Notes under the pieces: model-generated
What the model was told of the DNA's origin: nothing
The model's database searches: none
The model's input: only the letters and a program-made list of their open reading frames with translations
Shown: positions 10,451 to 20,231 of the stretch, in pieces
Position numbering within the stretch: the first letter of the stretch is position 1
Layout of the letters: every line of letters starts with the position of its first letter
Source: Isochrysis galbana
Lineage: Eukaryota; Haptophyta; Isochrysidales; Isochrysidaceae
Length of the DNA stretch: 64,000 nt
Direction: 5' to 3'
Assembly (NCBI GenBank): GCA_018136815.1
Contig: CM030942.1
Span: 239,976-303,975 of the forward strand
Translations under genes and position numbers: made by a program

Positions 10451-11100
10451 ACCTTAATAAGGGAGTCCTTTAAGTAGAACTTATACCGTCCACATGGGGG
10501 GCATTCGCCAAAAAAACAACCAAACCTGAGGTTGCACCCTCTCAATTCCGATGCACCACAGGGGCACATCAAGGAGGTGTGGTACTCGTCGAGCACAATC
10601 GTCACTCCGCGGCGGGACGCGAGTCCGCGGATCAACTTTTTTTGGGGGAACGTATCGCCAAACGACCCATCTCCAACGAGGACAACGGTTGGTTCCCTGT
10701 CGGTATCGGCGCCTGTTTTCTTGCTGGGTTCCCCCTTCTTTCGCTTCTTGATTCCCCAGACTCGGTCGGCGATGCGATCGAGTGCACTCCTCGCCTTCCT
10801 CGACTCCCTCCAACGATCCATTGAGCGCCGCGGATGCAGTAGGTGCGAGGTAAAGGTGAGGTAGCCACCAAGAACAACCTCGAGATACTTTTCGAATGTG
10901 CCACTCTTCGATGTCTTCTTCCTCGTCAACCCTTCGACAAGTTGGTTGTAGGATCCATTGTCCATTGTGGTGACGTTGATGAACAACTCGATCTTCCCAT
11001 AGCTTGGCACCACCAAGCTCCTTCCACTCCTTGCTCCTTGGACGAGATGTTCCAAAAGACGGAAGGAGTTTGGGCAGCAAACTCTGCAAGCCCCGCCGCG
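10414..11100 (-). pseudogene. Fanzor-like (eukaryotic TnpB/IscB superfamily) nuclease, C-terminal fragment
   Basis: The minus-strand frame is open from 11100 to 10414. Its middle carries the Fanzor signature: VVLVGDGSFG, a PQKKLIRGL helix, then VLDEYHTSLMCPCG, and about 20 residues later CFFGECPPCG. This matches the RuvC-associated DE-Y/F-x-TS segment followed by a four-cysteine zinc finger of TnpB and Fanzor proteins, RNA-guided DNA nucleases carried by transposons. The first RuvC motif and the wedge/REC regions should lie upstream, but a stop at 11101-11103 and a MERA leader occupy that space. The usual RuvC-III 'RD-NAA-N' tail is also absent after the zinc finger, where the frame runs into LINE sequence. 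I conclude it is truncated at both ends and inactive. Confidence 0.7.
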
Positions 11101-11190
11101 CTAGAACATTGCGAAATTGACAAGGCGGTGAGTTGTTTGCCTTCGCTTGGAGGGGTGGCACGTGGCACGGGCCGTGGCAGCCATGCGTAC

Positions 11191-11307
11191 CGGGGCTGTC
11201 GTGGCGCCCTCTCGCAGGCGCTTCGAGGGCGCGGCATTGGCGATGGACCGACCGTCCGCCGCGGCGGGGTGGGCAGCATGGGAGGAGGGGAGCGGCGCGC
11301 GCTCCAT
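11191..11307 (-). pseudogene. MERA leader exon, copy 3, upstream of the Fanzor fragment
   Basis: The ATG at 11307 starts MERAPLPSS..., with a basic patch APSKRLRE, and ends after exactly 39 codons at a phase-0 donor, CCG|GTACGC. It lies on the same strand as the Fanzor fragment and 91 bases upstream of its open frame. This is the only copy next to recognisable coding sequence. A 3' splice site (cttgcag) at 11084 would enter the Fanzor frame in phase 2, so a direct splice from this leader does not keep frame. Either decay or a missing middle exon explains this. Confidence 0.55.
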
Positions 11308-11551
11308 GACCCTATCGGAAATGACAGTTGATGCTTGCACACCCTTTATATTTATCCCTTATCCCCCGACTATGGCAGGGAGTTTGGGGGCAGAGGAGGG
11401 TTGCCACGGCAGACAGCAGGTGCACGTGAAGTGCGAGCTTACGTATCTAGTGTCTAAGGAAGGGGCACAGGTTATGAGGGTGAACATATGGGCGGTCGTG
11501 TATGATTGGATTTGCGGGTCATTCGTTGGGGCTGTCTCTTTCACAATGTTC
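11308..11551. other. Intergenic spacer
   Basis: Short gap between the leader copy and the 3' end of the Stc1-like gene. Nothing recognised. Confidence 0.5.
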
Positions 11552-13786
11552 TTAGACGCGTTCGGTCTGGGCAACGCAAACCTTGCAGCGTTGCTGTGCC
11601 AGTGGCTTCTTTAGTTGGTTGGCACTGAATTGGCACCTTGGTCGAACTGACCCACAAGCAGCACATGCTGCGGTAGACACGGTGTTCGATCCATCGCGAG
11701 CGAGTGAGTCACCCTCAAACGATGTCGACGCCTCCTGTGCAAGCTCGGGTGGGTCGCACTCAGAACTTGGCGGCGGGTTTTGTGCGAGTTTCGGAGATGC
11801 CAAAGCCGTAGGCTCACCGGCCGTCTTCTCTTTGAGCGAATCCAGCCTCACATGTGGAACCGGCGGCGGTAGATCCGGCGCTTCCGGAAGCGCTTGCGAG
11901 GTGGCAAGCTCTTGAGAATCTGCATCCAAGTCCAAAGATGCTTGTTTTGCCGCAGGGTGGCAGATATCTGTGTCCGGATGCCGAGGTGGGGTGCTCGTGA
12001 TGGCTATCGGGGGTGAAGCCCCGGTATAGTCATAGCTTAAAGTGGACGCTTCAAGAGGAGCGGCACCTTTCAAGTCTGGACCGGGCTCCGATAGTAGGGC
12101 CTGTCGCACCGCTCTTTGGTGATCGAGCAACGCAAGTGTGCGTGCTTCATCCTCGGCCAACGCCGTCGCAGACATCGCAACTTGTGCGCTGAGTTTGGCT
12201 CGAAGGGCGCTCTCACGAGTAAGTTCTATAGATTGCGCTTTGGCGTGTGCACTGAGCTGTGTGTGGAGTTCCTCCGCTTCAGCGAGCGCGGCGACGAGTG
12301 TGAGAATATGCGCCGCCTGGCGCGCTTCGTGGGGAGCGAGCTCGTCTCGGACTCGCACCGCCTCTGCGGCCAACACAGAATGCAGCACACGGCCCATAAG
12401 CAATTGATTCACCTGACTAGTCTCACCATTGTGAAGTGCGAGATGGGTGTCTATGCCCTCCAGCAATGTGCCACTCGCAGTTGGGCCCACAGCTCCTCCA
12501 ACGGAGGCTCCGTCCTCGGCGTACACCTCGGATGACAGATGCACGATCAGGGCATGCGAGTCCTGCTCCGCCTTGAGCGCCTTCTTCCATGCTATCCGAG
12601 CTGCCCAGCCAAAAAAGCAGCAGGAAAGCAGAGCTCGTTGCCAGGAGGCAAGCTGCAGCTCGAGCACGCGCTGCCTCCACAATTCTTCGTCAGTCTCCGC
12701 ATGTGTTATGCTTCTGCATGGGGACACGACTTCTTTGAAGCCATCAATAGGAAGCACATCGAGATATCCGTGCACACCGTCAGAAACACCTGCAAACTCG
12801 GCAGAATAGGCACCCACCTTCGATCGTCTTTCGTCCATGCTCGTTGGACGCTTAAGTGCCCCGGATGCTCGAGCCGGGGTGTTGGGGTTCGACGCAGGTG
12901 CTAAGATGCGCGGCGCGACGCCGTACGTGGACCGCTTCCCTCTCCCTGTTTCGATGCGAAATAAAGTACGCTCGGTCGCAGCTTCCGCCTTGAGGCAAGC
13001 GACTTCAGCCTCGAGACCTTCAGCTCGCGCCGCCAGCCGCATCGAAAGCCCCCGCTCCGCCTCCAACTCTCGTTGCACGATCGCCAGTTCCGATGTGCTA
13101 TCATGGACCACGGCGTGTGCTTTCGCGAGCGCCTCGGCGTTCGATGCAGCCCTTGCCCGGAGTTCGATCGCTTCGCGCTGATAATCCTTGAGGGCACACG
13201 CCGAGCGGCTAGCCTCATGCTGCGCCTCGGCCAGGGCATTCGTTAACCTTTCGATCTGTAGCTGCAACTCCACTTCCTTCTCGCCTTGTGCGGCGGCTGT
13301 GCGCTTCAGATGCTTTGCTCGTGCCTCGGCGTCCAGCAGCTCCTGATCCTTGCGCTCAAGCGCTGCAGCGAGCTGCCCGTTGGCCGCTGAGAGCTCGGTC
13401 AGTTTGGCCTGCGCATTCGCCTTGACGCGGGCCACGCGATCAGTCAGCGCGCCCAGCTGCAAATCCTTTGTGCGCAACGCCTCCGCAGCACGAGCCTCAG
13501 CAGCGGCCCGTGCAGCACTTTCGGCGCTCAGCAGCCGCTCACACTTCCACTCAGCCACCGCACGCCGCCAAGCCGAGAAGACCGGTGCGTTAGTGAGTGT
13601 GCGCCAGCGCTCGATGCGCCAGTCCCTTGCTGAGCTCTTCTGCAGTTGGCGGAGCACACCAAGCTGTGAATCCTTGAGCGCCAGCTCCTCGGCAAGAGCC
13701 TCGTTGCGTGCAGAGAGCTCTGAGCGCTGTGCTCCGCCCAGGTCGAGTGACCACGGCGAGCGTGAGCCGCCGGAGACCGGAGGCAT
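11552..13786 (-). CDS. Long coiled-coil protein with C-terminal Stc1-like zinc finger
   Basis: Intronless, 744 residues, starting at the first ATG after a GA-rich (CT on the sense strand) tract. Residues about 20-270 are continuous Ala/Glu/Leu/Arg coiled coil. Two segments have the spaced-tryptophan pattern of Sfi1-type or centrosomal repeats: WRTLTNAPVFSAWRRAVAEW near the N-terminus and WQRALLSCCFFGWAARIAW in the middle. The C-terminal half is acidic, Pro/Ser-rich and probably disordered. The last 37 residues hold C708-x2-C711...C734-x2-C737 with FSANQLKK between, the pattern of the Stc1 domain, which in fission yeast links RNAi to heterochromatin. The combination suggests a scaffold with a small zinc-binding docking tail; cell location is unknown. 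The zinc-finger call is likely, the rest is descriptive. Confidence 0.8.
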   Translation of the reverse strand: MPPVSGGSRSPWSLDLGGAQRSELSARNEALAEELALKDSQLGVLRQLQKSSARDWRIERWRTLTNAPVFSAWRRAVAEWKCERLLSAESAARAAAEARAAEALRTKDLQLGALTDRVARVKANAQAKLTELSAANGQLAAALERKDQELLDAEARAKHLKRTAAAQGEKEVELQLQIERLTNALAEAQHEASRSACALKDYQREAIELRARAASNAEALAKAHAVVHDSTSELAIVQRELEAERGLSMRLAARAEGLEAEVACLKAEAATERTLFRIETGRGKRSTYGVAPRILAPASNPNTPARASGALKRPTSMDERRSKVGAYSAEFAGVSDGVHGYLDVLPIDGFKEVVSPCRSITHAETDEELWRQRVLELQLASWQRALLSCCFFGWAARIAWKKALKAEQDSHALIVHLSSEVYAEDGASVGGAVGPTASGTLLEGIDTHLALHNGETSQVNQLLMGRVLHSVLAAEAVRVRDELAPHEARQAAHILTLVAALAEAEELHTQLSAHAKAQSIELTRESALRAKLSAQVAMSATALAEDEARTLALLDHQRAVRQALLSEPGPDLKGAAPLEASTLSYDYTGASPPIAITSTPPRHPDTDICHPAAKQASLDLDADSQELATSQALPEAPDLPPPVPHVRLDSLKEKTAGEPTALASPKLAQNPPPSSECDPPELAQEASTSFEGDSLARDGSNTVSTAACAACGSVRPRCQFSANQLKKPLAQQRCKVCVAQTERV

Positions 13787-13975
13787 CGATGGGTGCGAGC
13801 ACCGGCCAGAGAGGGTGGAGGGCTAGTGCTCAATCCTGCACCGCAGTAGCAGCGAGCCGAGGAGAGAGCAGAGAGCAGAGAGACAGAGAGAGAGAGAGCG
13901 GTACTCCTACGGCGCGGAGCGGCGCCCGACGATGGAAGAGAGAGAGGAAATAGATGAGAGGAGGAGAAAAGAAGG
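13787..13975 (-). promoter_or_regulatory. Purine tract upstream of the Stc1-like gene
   Basis: From about 13856 to 13960 the plus strand is GA-rich (gagagagcagagagcagagagacag...), so the coding strand carries a CT tract just 5' of the ATG. Similar tracts precede most genes in this window. A promoter or 5' UTR role is inference. Confidence 0.4.
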
Positions 13976-14029
13976 AGTTTTATAGTAATACAGTGATGTC
14001 CCTAGACCGGAGAATCAAGGAATTCACCG

Positions 14030-14152
14030 GCAGCAACGACGCCAGCGAGGAACTCAAGCGGCTGCCTCGAGAAGTGCGTGCCAGCCTCGCTGTAATTGAA
14101 GTGCGACCGGCGCCTATGGCATTCGATTGTGTTTGGGACCAAGCTCTGAGGC
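14030..14152 (+). pseudogene. Duplicated 3' fragment of the LRR-tail gene at 32.6-34.8 kb
   Basis: About 123 bases match 34690-34812 with roughly one mismatch in ten. The encoded GSNDASEELKRL and REVRASLAVI are the end of the leucine-rich tail of the five-exon gene. The match continues past that gene's stop codon into its 3' UTR. In this copy the stop region reads ATTGAAG in place of ATTTGAG, so the stop is lost. The unit copied is therefore a terminal exon plus 3' UTR. It is not functional alone. Confidence 0.75.
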
Positions 14153-14827
14153 CGAAACCTCTCAGGCCTCAGCTATCAGCTATCACAGCTATCAGCTACA
14201 GCTACAGCGCTACAGCTACAGCGTACGGTTAACGGTTTGTAGCAGAGTGACTCTGACTCTCAGAGTGCAGAGAGTTTCCGCTAGAATTTGTGGAATGTGG
14301 CCATCTCTTAAGCGGCAGCTTTAAGCATCTGTGAAGGTGCCTCGCGACAATTGAGTGCTCTGAGCTCCATATATTACAGTAATATTGATGTTCTATATAT
14401 TGTAAACACACCCGTCCTCGAGGCAACAGCGACACCGCGACATGCAGCACCTCCCAAGGTGCTTCTCCGCTTAAAAGAGATAGAGAACGCCGCACTGGCA
14501 AGCGCAAGGTGCATAGTGGCCCCGACCTAGAATAGCCCGGGATATCACGCGCGACACGGGCCGCACGTCACCACATACCATTTGAGAGCCATCGTTGGTG
14601 TCTGCGGGCGTGCCGCGCATCAGTCTGCTCTCTGTGGACAACTGGCGCTCTTGACAAATTGGAGTCTGGCCATCTGTTTCTGAGCTTGCTCTGTGCCCTT
14701 TAGCGTGTGCCTTGCGCTCAAACCGCCATGCCGGCACCCGTAAGACTCAACTATCAGATATGCTTGAGAAAGGCAAATGCTACATGCAAGCAACCTTCTC
14801 TCAATCGTGTATGCACACATCCTCATG
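14153..14827. other. Intergenic with a short agctac repeat
   Basis: 14165-14222 is a degenerate repeat of agctatc / agctaca. The rest up to the phosphatase stop codon holds no recognised feature. Confidence 0.5.
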
Positions 14828-15544
14828 CTATCGGCGTCCCATCGCCGACATTTGGAAGACCTGTTTGTTCTCTGAGCCTTGCGCGGCCTGGCTCCGCTCG
14901 ACTGCAGCCTTGGTGTCTTGTGCATATGCACTCGGGCTAGCATGCATGGCTAGGTGGTACCGCTGTAAGAGTTCAGGCAATCCGCCGATGGGATTGATAG
15001 CGGGGCGGAGCTTCTTTGCCAAGACGATGGCGTCGCTTGGCGCCAACCTATGGTGGCGCATCAAGCAGAGAACACCCGTCGTGCCAGCACGGTGCGCCCC
15101 AGCTAGGCAGTGGATAAGGACTGAACCACCTTGCGAGAGCGCGTAGTCGACGAAGTCAAAGAGCTGCTGCGCAAATGCAAGAACCGACGCGTGCGACATG
15201 TCTACGTGTTGTGGCCAATATGAGACTGGGAAGCGCATGTACGTGAGAGGTATAGCAGAAGCTGTGGATGCTGAGCATGCTCCAGCCTCGTGAAAGTTGG
15301 GGATGTTTTCCGTGCAATTGACCACATGCGTGATCCCAGCGGCATCAAGAATGGAGCGCGAGCGCGCCGCCTGTTCGTTACCGACATAGATCGCAGCGTT
15401 GCCCACCTTGATAATGGGGTCAAGAGGGTTGTAGATGCAGCCCGCACGTAGCCTGTTCCCAGGCATACCCCCCAACCGATCGAGCCCTAGCTCTCGGAAA
15501 AGCTGGTGCGCCGCATCATCGTAGTAAGCTGTGCCCTCCGCCAT
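14828..15544 (-). CDS. Dual-specificity (tyrosine-type) protein phosphatase
   Basis: 238 residues from the ATG at 15544; the open frame upstream of it is pure CT-tract translation and was discarded. The fold order is typical: an entry strand IYVGNEQAARSRSILDAAGITHVVNCTE (residues about 50-80), MRFPVSYWPQHVD with a candidate general-acid Asp, and the P-loop VLIHCLAGAHRAGTT. The last has the C-x5-R signature with catalytic Cys146 and Arg152. Enzymes of this class remove phosphate from Tyr and Ser/Thr in MAP-kinase-like substrates or other phospho-targets. No MAPK-docking domain, transmembrane segment or transit peptide is evident. The start follows the long polypyrimidine tract directly. Confidence 0.85.
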   Translation of the reverse strand: MAEGTAYYDDAAHQLFRELGLDRLGGMPGNRLRAGCIYNPLDPIIKVGNAAIYVGNEQAARSRSILDAAGITHVVNCTENIPNFHEAGACSASTASAIPLTYMRFPVSYWPQHVDMSHASVLAFAQQLFDFVDYALSQGGSVLIHCLAGAHRAGTTGVLCLMRHHRLAPSDAIVLAKKLRPAINPIGGLPELLQRYHLAMHASPSAYAQDTKAAVERSQAAQGSENKQVFQMSAMGRR

Positions 15545-16020
15545 CGCAGCACGGGGAGAAGAGATGGGAGAAGAGGCGCAGCCGGTCCACACAGCGCCGG
15601 AAGCGGCGGGTAGCCGGGCGTGGTGCGCAGGTGGTTGTGGCTTGTGAGGGTGTGCGAGCAAGCGACAGAGGATGGGAGAGAGAGGGACGAAGAGTGGAGG
15701 GAGGTTAGGGCAGAGGGCCGGGGGAGAGGTAGGGAGGCAGAGAGGGAGAGAGGGAAAGAGAGGGAGAGAGAGAGAGCGCGAGAGAAAGTTCTGGTAGAAA
15801 CAGGAAGAAGAGGGAAAGAGGGAGAGAGGGAGGAGTGATGGAGGAAGAAGGAAGTGAGGGATTGAGGGGGGGAGAGAAAAGGAAGAGAGAGAACGAGGGG
15901 GAGAGAGAGAGGAGGGGGGGGGGGGGGGGGTGAGAGAGAGATAGAAAGAGAGAGAGAGAGAGAGAGAGAGAGCGGGGGGGAGAGAGAGAGAGAGGGGAAG
16001 GGAGAGAGCAAAGAAAGGCA
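15545..16020 (-). promoter_or_regulatory. Long polypyrimidine (GA on plus strand) upstream region of the phosphatase
   Basis: About 360 bases (15660-16015) of near-pure purine on the plus strand, with GA runs and a poly-G block near 15917-15930. On the phosphatase coding strand this is a CT tract ending about 115 bases before the ATG. It is probably a 5' UTR or core promoter element; the role is inferred. Confidence 0.45.
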
Positions 16021-16560
16021 ACCCACGCGCTGCTCGTCGCGCGGCGGCGGCTTGGGGAACGGTTCTCTGGGGCGCCGAGCTCCGAGGAGTTCTATTTTCG
16101 CCGATCTTCGCTCGCTCTGTCTTGGGGCTTAGGGCGGTCAAACCAGCAGGGCTCTTCACTTCTAAGGGTGAACATTCACATTCACAGAGTCAAGATTGAG
16201 GTTTTACCCCCCTTGCCGACTGAACGGCTTCGTCCGCTACTCGCCGCCCTTGCTTCACGTTAACAACGTGTGTGCCCTCTCCTCGGGGTATCTGGAGCCT
16301 GAGCGTATCTGGGATCTGGGACCAACTTGCGGGGCTAGAGAGGGCGCTAGAGCTTGTGCTTATATACAGACACGTAGTGTAGTGTTAAGTGCAGGCCCCC
16401 CCTCCCGCGGCCACCCGCTTACCTTGGACCTTGGGACTATGAGTCCCTTCTACTACAAAGCTCCAGACAGGAGACCTCTCCATTCATAGGTAGTGGTATA
16501 GAGGTATAGATGGAGTCTATTACGAGCCTTTTTTCTCAGAAGAAGCGCGCCGCCGATCTG
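16021..16560. other. Divergent intergenic region
   Basis: Lies between the phosphatase (-) and the calponin-homology gene (+) and may hold both promoters. No motif beyond the flanking pyrimidine tracts was recognised. Confidence 0.4.
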
Positions 16561-16800
16561 TCTCGTCTCGCTTGCTTCCCTTCTCCGCTTCCCCGTCTTT
16601 CTCACTCTCCCTCAACAATTACTCCCCCCCGCCCCCCCCCCCGCCCCCCCCTTCTCCCTCCTCTCCCGCCCGCCCGGTCGCCCACTCGCGCGCTCCGTCC
16701 CCCTCCCTCTCCCTCTTCCCCTTCCTCCCCTCCTCCCTCTCTCGCAACCCTTCCGTTCCCACTTCTCACCCCTTGCCGGCTTCTTTCCTACCCCCGTCCC
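16561..16800 (+). promoter_or_regulatory. Polypyrimidine tract upstream of the calponin-homology gene
   Basis: C/T-rich coding-strand sequence (ccccgccccccccc, ctccctctccctcttccc) ends about 140 bases before the ATG at 16941, as at the other genes here. Confidence 0.4.
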
Positions 16801-16940
16801 CTGCCTCCACCAATCGCCGCGCACTCGATCCGCACGAGAGCCGGGCTTATCGGCTCCGAGGACAGTCTGCTGTGCTGTGTGTCTACCGTTCCTGACCGCA
16901 GTGTGTACTGCCACTCTCCTCCCGCCTCGCCCGCCTGCGA

Positions 16941-18329
16941 ATGCCTCGCCCGACCGACCCGCGGCTTGAGGGCGAGGCCCGCGAGTGGATCGAGGCGGTG
17001 CTCGGTCAGCCGCTTGGGCCGGGCAGCCTGCAGGAAGAGCTCAAGTCGGGAGAGGTGCTCTGCAGGCTGATCAATGTGCTCAAGCCCGGCGCCGTCCCAA
17101 AGATCACGACCACAAAGATGCCCTTCAAGCAGATGGAGAACATAAGCGCCTACCTTCAAGCGAGCTCGGCACTCGGAGTGCCGGCCTTTGAGTCCTTTCA
17201 GACCGTGGACCTTTATGAGAACAAGGACATGCTGGCAGTTGTGACCAACCTACACTCGCTCGGACGGCTGGCGCAGAAGCTGCCAGGATACACGGGTCCC
17301 CCGCTTGGCGTCAAACTCGCCGAGGCGAACAAGCGCAATTTCACGCCGCAGCAGCTGGCTGAGGCTAAGGCGGTCCCCACCCGCTTTGGGCAGGGCTCTC
17401 ATGGGGGTGCGTCCCAAGCGGGCACAAAGCCGAATGATTCCATCGTGCGCACCCATCTTGACAAGGAAGGGCTGGGCACAGGTGGCGAGCCTACGCTCTT
17501 GGGATCTGGCAGCTCGGGCTGTGGCAGCTCGGGTATCAGCCTCGCGTCAGCTGTGGAGGCACGCGCATCGGGCTGTAGCCGTGAGGCCGTGGTGGAGAGT
17601 GCGGAGGCCGAGGCCACCACCAAGCAAGAAGGCCCACCGGATGACCCGCCGGCTGACATACTTGCTGCATGCTCCATCAGTGAAGCTGTGGCTTCCCCTG
17701 GGGTATCCATCGAGGATCAGGAAGCTGAACCCATTGCAGAGGTAGATCATGCTACGGGGTTGGACGCAACGGCAGCTACGGCTTCGGCAATCACTCCCAG
17801 CGCTCCCAGACAGCCTGTGAAGACACCGAGTGGAGCCTCATACATTAGGTACGAGGATCGTGAGGCGGAGGATGGAACGGTGGCGTACGGCCTCGATCGC
17901 GAGCTAGCCGCCAAGGCCAGGGCCAAATACGATCCTCAGCTCGAGTCTGAGGCGCGCTCATGGATCGAGGCGGTGATCGGCGAGCCGCTTGGCGCGGGCT
18001 CTATGCATGAGGAGCTCAAATCGGGAGAGATCCTCTGCAAGCTCGTGAACGCCATCAAACCCGGTTCTGTGCCAAAGATCTCGACTATGAAGACTCCTTT
18101 CAAGCAAATGGAGAACATTGGGAACTACCTTCACGCGTGCTCCTCGCTTGGTGTCCCCGCCTTCGAGTCGTTTCAGACCGTCGACCTTTTCGAGAACAAG
18201 AACATGCTCGCTGTGGTGACAAATTTGCATGCCTTGGGCCGCGTAGCGCAAAGGGTTGCGGGCTATAGCGGGCCCACAATTGGCGTAAAGATGGCCGAGG
18301 CCAACAATCGGAACTTCACCGCTGGCTAG
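16941..18329 (+). CDS. Tandem calponin-homology (transgelin-like) protein
   Basis: Intronless, 462 residues. Two calponin-homology domains (about residues 8-110 and 330-440) are near-identical in key parts: EWIEAVLGQPLG / SWIEAVIGEPLG, ELKSGEVLCRLIN / ELKSGEILCKLVN, PFKQMENISAYL / PFKQMENIGNYL, and VPAFESFQTVDL in both. This is the type-3 CH fold of calponin and transgelin, which binds or bundles actin. After the first domain comes RFGQGSHGGASQAG, like the calponin-family actin-binding repeat. After the second, the protein stops at NRNFTAG, just where that repeat would begin. The 170-residue linker is Ala/Ser/Glu-rich and probably disordered. An internal gene duplication is evident. A cytoskeletal role is likely. 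Confidence 0.9.
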   Translation: MPRPTDPRLEGEAREWIEAVLGQPLGPGSLQEELKSGEVLCRLINVLKPGAVPKITTTKMPFKQMENISAYLQASSALGVPAFESFQTVDLYENKDMLAVVTNLHSLGRLAQKLPGYTGPPLGVKLAEANKRNFTPQQLAEAKAVPTRFGQGSHGGASQAGTKPNDSIVRTHLDKEGLGTGGEPTLLGSGSSGCGSSGISLASAVEARASGCSREAVVESAEAEATTKQEGPPDDPPADILAACSISEAVASPGVSIEDQEAEPIAEVDHATGLDATAATASAITPSAPRQPVKTPSGASYIRYEDREAEDGTVAYGLDRELAAKARAKYDPQLESEARSWIEAVIGEPLGAGSMHEELKSGEILCKLVNAIKPGSVPKISTMKTPFKQMENIGNYLHACSSLGVPAFESFQTVDLFENKNMLAVVTNLHALGRVAQRVAGYSGPTIGVKMAEANNRNFTAG

Positions 18330-20198
18330 TTGGAGCAGGCTTCACGATGCCTCCCCTGACCTCACTCAGCTCGTCCCAATCGTCCTCCAACAACGTCGGT
18401 GACACCCGATAGCCGCTACACTGGCTAATGCAGGTAGACCTTGCTAATGTTGGTCTCATCTAAGTCAGCCTTCAGGGCAGCTGGGAGTTTTTACGTGCTG
18501 CGCATTCCCGGCCAGTATTGGGTGCTAGTAGTACGCATGCCCATGTTTGCTCAAACAGGCCCTGGTCAACCAACATCAATCCTCGGTAAGGTGGAAAGCA
18601 ACATCTCGAGTCATGTGCCTAGCTCAGATAGATCAGAAGCTACACTATACTGGCGCAGTTTGCTAAGTCCCAATGCGCACGCGCCAAGGGTCATGGTAGA
18701 CTCGTGCATTCACCACGATCACGAGCTTGCTAGATGAGCGAGCTTCACATACCCACAGATTGACAATTAGCGCCATCATTTGTCATGCGTTGTGCTCGTA
18801 CAGCATCTAAAATCCCGCGTCAATCTCGCCATTACGAAGGCGAAGCCAACGATTTATTCTTTATCGCAAGGTCGTGTTCGCATAGTTGCTTGTTGCCCGG
18901 CGCCTGGGCCGAACAATAGATTGCCCACGTCGCGTCTGATGTAGTCTGATGGTGCGTGCTATTTCAGTGCTTCTCAGTCGAAGTTGCTTGTTGCTCGGCG
19001 CCTGTGCCTGTGCCGAATAAAACAATTTTTTCGTCAGGCGCACAAATTTTATCTTCACCGCTCAGCTGGGAATGACTTCGCGAACATTCGCGAACTGTTC
19101 GCGAACAATATTTTTTTGGCGAACACAGCTCCCCCGCCAAAATCGCACTCGTTTTCGCCGGGGTAGGTCGTTTGCCTTCATTTGGTACCCCTCGTTTCCA
19201 AATACGCGATGCGCCGCTCCCAGCAACATCAAATACAAAAAAGCTTGGTCCTAGGACACCGGGCCGAGCTCACCATGAGGGCAAGGGGGGCGTACATCTC
19301 ATGCGAGCGTCTCCACGGGGTGCTCCTCAAGCAGCGCCATCACGCGCGATTGGTCTCCCCGCTGGCAGGAACCCAAGCGGTCCTCGGCCGGAGACGACGC
19401 ACGAGGGAGGGAGATGCCGCCCGGGGGGGGGACATTCGCCCATAATTGTTTTATCGATGATAATGGAAGTGCGAGCAGCCATGCCACCAAAGGGAAAAAT
19501 GAAACCCCCGTCCCCAACAGATCCAGAACTGCAACGCCAATTTGACCTCAAAAAACCAGCATCAGTTACCAATAAAGAATTCAAGAACCGAGTGGCACGC
19601 TCTGAGCACCTAGCCCGGAAAGTCATCCACCCCACCAAAAAAATGAGTACTAGTGCGTGCCCCCCTCGATGAAAAGAAAACGCGCGCACTTCCAGCTGTT
19701 GTTTTCCTCGGGTTTCACCCAGCTTTACTCGGTAGTCGAGCAAGTGAAACCCCGGAGTGAAACCCGAATGAAACCCGAGTGAAACCTTCTCAAAAACCCT
19801 CCGTAAATGCAGTCATGCTTCATCGTTGGGTTTCGGTATACATGTATTCATCCGTCACAAATGACATATGTTGATTGACTGTCGAGCAAGATTAAATACT
19901 ACTCATCAGATTGGTTGATTGTGCTGGCGACCTCGACTTCGTCACCTTATGATCATGGTCAGTGGTCAAGCCACGTGGACGCGCCGCCCGCCGTGCGGCG
20001 GTGCGCGGGCGGGCGCTCCGCCTCACTCAGCATGCTGCCCTCTACACATCGCGATGGGGAGGGGAGGGGAGAGGTGTGGGAGCTAGTAGAGGGCATGCTG
20101 GCACCCCGCCGCACGGGCACCCTCCCGACGGCCGCGAGGATGGCCGCCGACGGCCGAGAGAGCCCCGTGTGTGTGAGAGGTGGTGTTTCACCGTTGTC

Positions 20199-20231
<33 letters not shown>

